Of a DNA stretch of 64,000 nt, positions 61,053 to 64,000 are shown in pieces. Below the pieces are notes generated by a model, which ran no database searches, was not told the DNA's origin, and was given only the letters and a program-made list of their open reading frames with translations. The first letter of the stretch is position 1. Every line of letters begins with the position of its first letter. This DNA is from an uncultured Christensenella sp. GTDB taxonomy: Bacteria > Bacillota > Clostridia > Christensenellales > Borkfalkiaceae. Made by a program: the position numbers and the translations under genes. Where the stretch lies: NCBI GenBank assembly GCA_910579705.1, contig CAJTUI010000002.1, forward strand, positions 62,001-126,000, written 5' to 3'.

Positions 61053-62766
61053 TTCCCAGAGCCTGCTCCACTTCGTAATCGAGAAGGGGCATTCCCTCGT
61101 AAGTCTTTTCACTGAGATTCCCCGTAAAGTTAAACGTAATTTCGCCCTCGCGGTCGAGAATAACCGTCATAGGACATATGTTTTTACCGCCGAGCTTTGC
61201 AAACAGGCTGTCGTTCAAGTCGTCGTGCACAAACGTAAGTCCCCAGTCGCTCCAACCCAAACCGTCAATTCTTTTCTGTATCGAATTGTCGCTGGCGCCG
61301 TTGTTTATATGAACTACCACAACGTTGACCCGCTCGCCGTAATCCTGTTTGATTTTATTGAAATCGGGCAGTTCGGCTATGCAGGGATCGCAGAGCGTAT
61401 ACCAGAAATTTATTACCGTAACCGCGTCCTTGCCGGTCAGATCCGAAAGGCCTACGCTTTCTATTATGCTGCCGTTTTCGTCCTTGCCGCCCGCAGTGTC
61501 GTACACGGTGTCGAACGTGAAGTCGGGGCATATATCGCCGACCGAATAAATACCGTCTGAAAGCCCGCCGCCCTGCTCTTTATAAATAAAATTATAATAG
61601 ACAAGCGCACTTACAAGCACGGCGATAGCCGCGGCCCACGCGCCGAACTGTAACCAGAACGCGCGCCGCTTTATCCGTTTCTCGACGGTGAGGCGGGGTT
61701 TTTCCTCGGTTGCGGGCTGCTCAATATTTTCGGGCATAACCGCCGTAACCGTCGCATTGCCCGAACCTGCGGGAACCGCCGCGTCCGCGCCGCCTGCGGC
61801 CAGAGCCGCCAATACGGGCGCTTGCGCCTCTTCCTCTTCGCTTTCATTAAGCCCTACCGTAAGACCGGCAAGCACAAGCTTACTGCCCTTCCAGCTTATC
61901 GCCTGAGTGGGGCACACGGGGATACAGTCGCCGCAGTTAATACATTCGTGATCGCCGACGTGCTTTATATCCATTTTACAGGTCTGAATGCACAGTCCGC
62001 AGTCCACGCACTTGCGCTTGTCCAGTTTCACGCCGAGCAACGCTATTTTATTGAAAAAACCGTAAATAGCGCCGAGCGGGCAGAAGAAACGGCAGAAACA
62101 GCGGTAAATGAAGATACAGGCTATTATAAATCCGACCAGCAGCGCAAACTTCCAGGTAAACAGATAGCCGAGCTGGTCGAAATATCCCGCGTTTGAAGGG
62201 TGAGTCAGAAGTCCGCCCGCGCCGCCGAACGTGCCCGCGGGACAGATGTATTTACAGAACGCGGGTATGCCGTGGTAAATGAGCGGTATCGCTATTACAA
62301 GCACTACAAGCAAGACGTATTTGAGATAGGAAAGCAGCCTTGTATAGCGGCTTTTTTTGAGCTTGGGCGTCTTTATCTTATAGAGCAGTTCCTGTCCCAG
62401 TCCTACTGGACAGAAAAAGCCGCAAATCGTCCTCGCGCAAATCAGCCCGAAAAGACCGAGTATTCCGAGTATGTAGTAAGGAACCGTTGTGTCGGAATTT
62501 GCTAGCGAGTCCTGCAACGCGCCGAGCGGGCACGCGCCGACCGCGCCGGGGCAGGAATAGCAGTTCAGGCCGGGAACGCACAAATTCTTCGTTCCGCCAG
62601 ACCCTCCCGACGCGAGATTGCCGGTGTAAATTTTACCGTCGATAAAGCCTTTCAGGTTGGCGTTTGTAAGTAAAGCCGCGTATACCTGTATGAGTCTGCG
62701 CTTTGTGGGCGCGTGGTTCTTGAACCACAATCCGACTTTTTTAAAGAAATTTTTAACCTTAACCAA
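61048..62766 (-). CDS. NapH-like polyferredoxin fused to a TlpA-type thioredoxin domain
   Basis: A 572-residue fusion. Residues about 1-245 form a NapH/NosR-like membrane domain with several helices and cysteine motifs (CYSCPGAVGACPLG, GFFCPVGLGQ, KYICPAGTFG, RFFCPLGAIYG). Two classical 4Fe-4S ferredoxin units follow (CVDCGLCIQTCKM and CINCGDCIPVCPT). A low-complexity linker (about 310-365) leads to one more helix and an extracytoplasmic TlpA domain with Cys459 and Cys462 (LCDPCIAELP). Electrons could pass from cytoplasmic donors through the clusters to an outside thiol. It overlaps its membrane partner gene by 8 nt. I do not know a described protein with this fusion. Confidence 0.85.
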   Translation of the reverse strand: MVKVKNFFKKVGLWFKNHAPTKRRLIQVYAALLTNANLKGFIDGKIYTGNLASGGSGGTKNLCVPGLNCYSCPGAVGACPLGALQDSLANSDTTVPYYILGILGLFGLICARTICGFFCPVGLGQELLYKIKTPKLKKSRYTRLLSYLKYVLLVVLVIAIPLIYHGIPAFCKYICPAGTFGGAGGLLTHPSNAGYFDQLGYLFTWKFALLVGFIIACIFIYRCFCRFFCPLGAIYGFFNKIALLGVKLDKRKCVDCGLCIQTCKMDIKHVGDHECINCGDCIPVCPTQAISWKGSKLVLAGLTVGLNESEEEEAQAPVLAALAAGGADAAVPAGSGNATVTAVMPENIEQPATEEKPRLTVEKRIKRRAFWLQFGAWAAAIAVLVSALVYYNFIYKEQGGGLSDGIYSVGDICPDFTFDTVYDTAGGKDENGSIIESVGLSDLTGKDAVTVINFWYTLCDPCIAELPDFNKIKQDYGERVNVVVVHINNGASDNSIQKRIDGLGWSDWGLTFVHDDLNDSLFAKLGGKNICPMTVILDREGEITFNFTGNLSEKTYEGMPLLDYEVEQALGK

Positions 62767-63592
62767 GACCGATACACTCCGAACAGATATTTGCCGCTTT
62801 TATGAGGATATGTTTCATATTGTTAAGACCTACCTCGTCAAACAGGGCGGAGCCTAATATTATGAAGGTCACGGCAAGACAGCCGAAACCTATCCTGAAC
62901 CAGAAAAGAGTTTTCTCGCTGTGTAAAATTGCGTAAAGTCGGCCGTGAGCGGGCGCATTCAAAGGATTGCCCGCGGCAAGCTTTCTTGCGCGTTCCAGCT
63001 GGCGCTTTGCAGACTTGCCCTCGTAGAAGGTAATGCCGCAAGCCGTTATGAAAGTGAGCGTTACCCACGGGAACACGTTTTTAACCATATTCAGCATTTC
63101 GTGCGTTACGTCTTCCTTGGGGAAGTTTGAAGGTATCGCAAGATACACAACGGTATAGACAAACCCCGCAAACCCGAGCGCCGCGCAACAAATCCACAGA
63201 ATGTTTAAAAGCTTTTGCTCGCGCTTGATGTACGCAAGGTTGTCGTTAAGCTCCTCTCCCACCGTTGCGGGGATACGCTTTTTCAGCCTTGCAAGCGCGT
63301 AACGCGGGTCCTTATACGCCGTTTTCTTAGGCGAAACGGGAAACACTTCCCAGATAACGAACCCTGCCGCGATAAGTATTATCCAAAGCCAGAACGCGGG
63401 CGAAACGCGCGAAAAGCGCGCAAACATATCCGACTGGGCGAATATGAATTTCCCGCCAGAGGACTTGCCCGTGAAATAAGCTTCCAGCACCTGCCAAAGG
63501 CACAGGGCGCCGAATATTACGGTCATAACGCCTATCGTACTGCCTACGGCAAGGCGCACCGTTTTTCGCGTTTTTTCGTTGACATTATTCAT
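62759..63592 (-). CDS. Membrane partner with C-terminal CxxC tail (CD1871A-like)
   Basis: A 277-residue protein with four to five hydrophobic helices and the C-terminal KAANICSECIGLG (Cys270, Cys273). The tail is like that of small CD1871A-family CxxC proteins of Clostridia, which are found next to 4Fe-4S polyferredoxins. Here it closes a much longer membrane protein. It overlaps the polyferredoxin-TlpA gene by 8 nt, so the two form a complex or pathway. The promoter is consensus and the transcript leaderless. Function: probably electron transfer with its partner. Confidence 0.75.
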   Translation of the reverse strand: MNNVNEKTRKTVRLAVGSTIGVMTVIFGALCLWQVLEAYFTGKSSGGKFIFAQSDMFARFSRVSPAFWLWIILIAAGFVIWEVFPVSPKKTAYKDPRYALARLKKRIPATVGEELNDNLAYIKREQKLLNILWICCAALGFAGFVYTVVYLAIPSNFPKEDVTHEMLNMVKNVFPWVTLTFITACGITFYEGKSAKRQLERARKLAAGNPLNAPAHGRLYAILHSEKTLFWFRIGFGCLAVTFIILGSALFDEVGLNNMKHILIKAANICSECIGLG

Positions 63593-63598
63593 ATTATC

Positions 63599-63627
63599 AT
63601 TATAACCTTTTATAAGCTTTCAGTCAA
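63599..63627 (-). promoter_or_regulatory. Promoter of the redox operon, probably leaderless
   Basis: TTGACT (63627-63622), 17-nt spacer, TATAAT (63604-63599) on the minus strand. The ATG at 63592 is 6 nt after the -10 box and has no Shine-Dalgarno. Confidence 0.78.
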
Positions 63628-63650
63628 GTATTTTATCATTTTGGAAGTAC

Positions 63651-63679
63651 TTGACAAACTTTCCAATATGGTTTATAAA
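63651..63679 (+). promoter_or_regulatory. Promoter of the cysteine desulfidase gene
   Basis: TTGACA (63651-63656), 17-nt spacer, TATAAA (63674-63679). GGAG (63689-63692) lies before the ATG at 63700, so this unit has a short leader with a ribosome binding site. Confidence 0.75.
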
Positions 63680-63699
63680 TAGAAGTACGGAGTTTATTT

Positions 63700-64000
63700 A
63701 TGAACGATAAATTGTACAAAGGATACCTCAGCATACTGGGCGAAGAACTTCTCCCCGCAATGGGCTGTACGGAACCCATTTCCGTTGCGTACGCGGCCGC
63801 GCTTGCAAGACAGACCCTCGGCGCAATGCCGGAACGCGTGGAAATAAGCGTAAGCGGGAATATTTTAAAGAACGTTAAAAGCGTGATAGTGCCCAACACG
63901 GGCGGCCTGAAAGGAGTTTCGGCCGCGGCCGCGGCGGGAATAGCCGCGGGCGACGCGTCCAGAAAATTGCAGGTGCTGGAAGGCATTACCGGCGACGACA
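63700..64000 (+). CDS. cyuA: L-cysteine desulfidase-family protein (CyuA/UPF0597), 5' part
   Basis: The first 100 codons are present; the rest lies outside the window. The protein starts MNDKLYKGYLSILGEELLPA, then MGCTEPISVAYAAALARQTL with the Cys that in the family binds a 4Fe-4S cluster, and SVSGNILKNVKSVIVPNTGG with repeated Gly/Ala. CyuA enzymes split L-cysteine into pyruvate, ammonia and sulfide. GGAG precedes the ATG. It is divergent from the polyferredoxin operon, so thiol or sulfide metabolism and the redox genes may be linked. Confidence 0.88.
   Translation, partial: MNDKLYKGYLSILGEELLPAMGCTEPISVAYAAALARQTLGAMPERVEISVSGNILKNVKSVIVPNTGGLKGVSAAAAAGIAAGDASRKLQVLEGITGDD

Overview
The window looks like chromosomal DNA of an uncultured, probably anaerobic gut Bacillota (Clostridia; the style of gene fits Christensenellales such as Borkfalkiaceae, but no rRNA or other phylogenetic marker is present, so this is inference). 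Evidence: moderate G+C, sigma-A promoters with almost invariant 17-nt spacers, a Ntp-type V-ATPase, Gram-positive lipoproteins, a PocR-AraC regulator, a polyferredoxin partner ending in a CxxC tail, and a CyuA-type cysteine desulfidase.

Layout. 1-3300: right end of an integrated element (an unfinished secreted protein, a divergent XRE repressor with paired operators, a tyrosine integrase, and an att site that is the 3' end of a tRNA). 3500-7300: xylose catabolism (xylA-xylB) with a divergent PocR-AraC regulator. 7300-10200: cell-surface polysaccharide genes (O-antigen ligase/polymerase-like, sugar phosphotransferase, left-handed beta-helix protein). 10300-12150: PLP homeostasis protein and the rpsF-ssb-rpsR operon. 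12180-21020: repeat-containing membrane protein, CCA-adding enzyme, a frameshifted lipid kinase, a PAS-SpoIIE phosphatase, a two-component system and radC. 21100-24660: PepV dipeptidase, YiiX-like hydrolase, tRNA-Arg(ACG), and a CNNM/CorC-type transporter preceded by a short upstream ORF interwoven with an attenuator-like RNA. 24690-37610: two lipoproteins and a membrane protein-MoxR-DUF58-VWA-VWA operon. 37680-46265: nine-gene V-ATPase operon whose K subunit keeps every known Na+ ligand. 46330-50410: MATE exporter and a polar amino-acid ABC importer. 50420-51715: DUF3737 gene and a non-coding block with five perfect DnaA boxes and three 16-bp iterations. 52630-56260: grpE-dnaK-dnaJ without visible hrcA or CIRCE. 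56500-63600: thioredoxin-domain lipoprotein, small lipoprotein, membrane-anchored XRE regulator, and a polyferredoxin fused to a TlpA domain with its partner. 63700-end: start of a cysteine desulfidase gene.

Themes. Several genes (6460, 10375, 16435, 50456 on +; 63592 on -) have a sigma-A -10 box only 6-7 nt before the start codon and no Shine-Dalgarno, so they are probably translated from leaderless mRNAs. At 16376-16427 two such promoters are mirror images sharing one palindromic -35 hexamer. Extracytoplasmic redox recurs (thioredoxin lipoprotein, polyferredoxin-TlpA fusion, CxxC partner). The most novel-looking items are the CNNM attenuator with its MDDGP leader ORF, the symmetric promoter, the DnaA-box/iteron block, the small integrative element with its secreted cargo, and the polyferredoxin-TlpA fusion.
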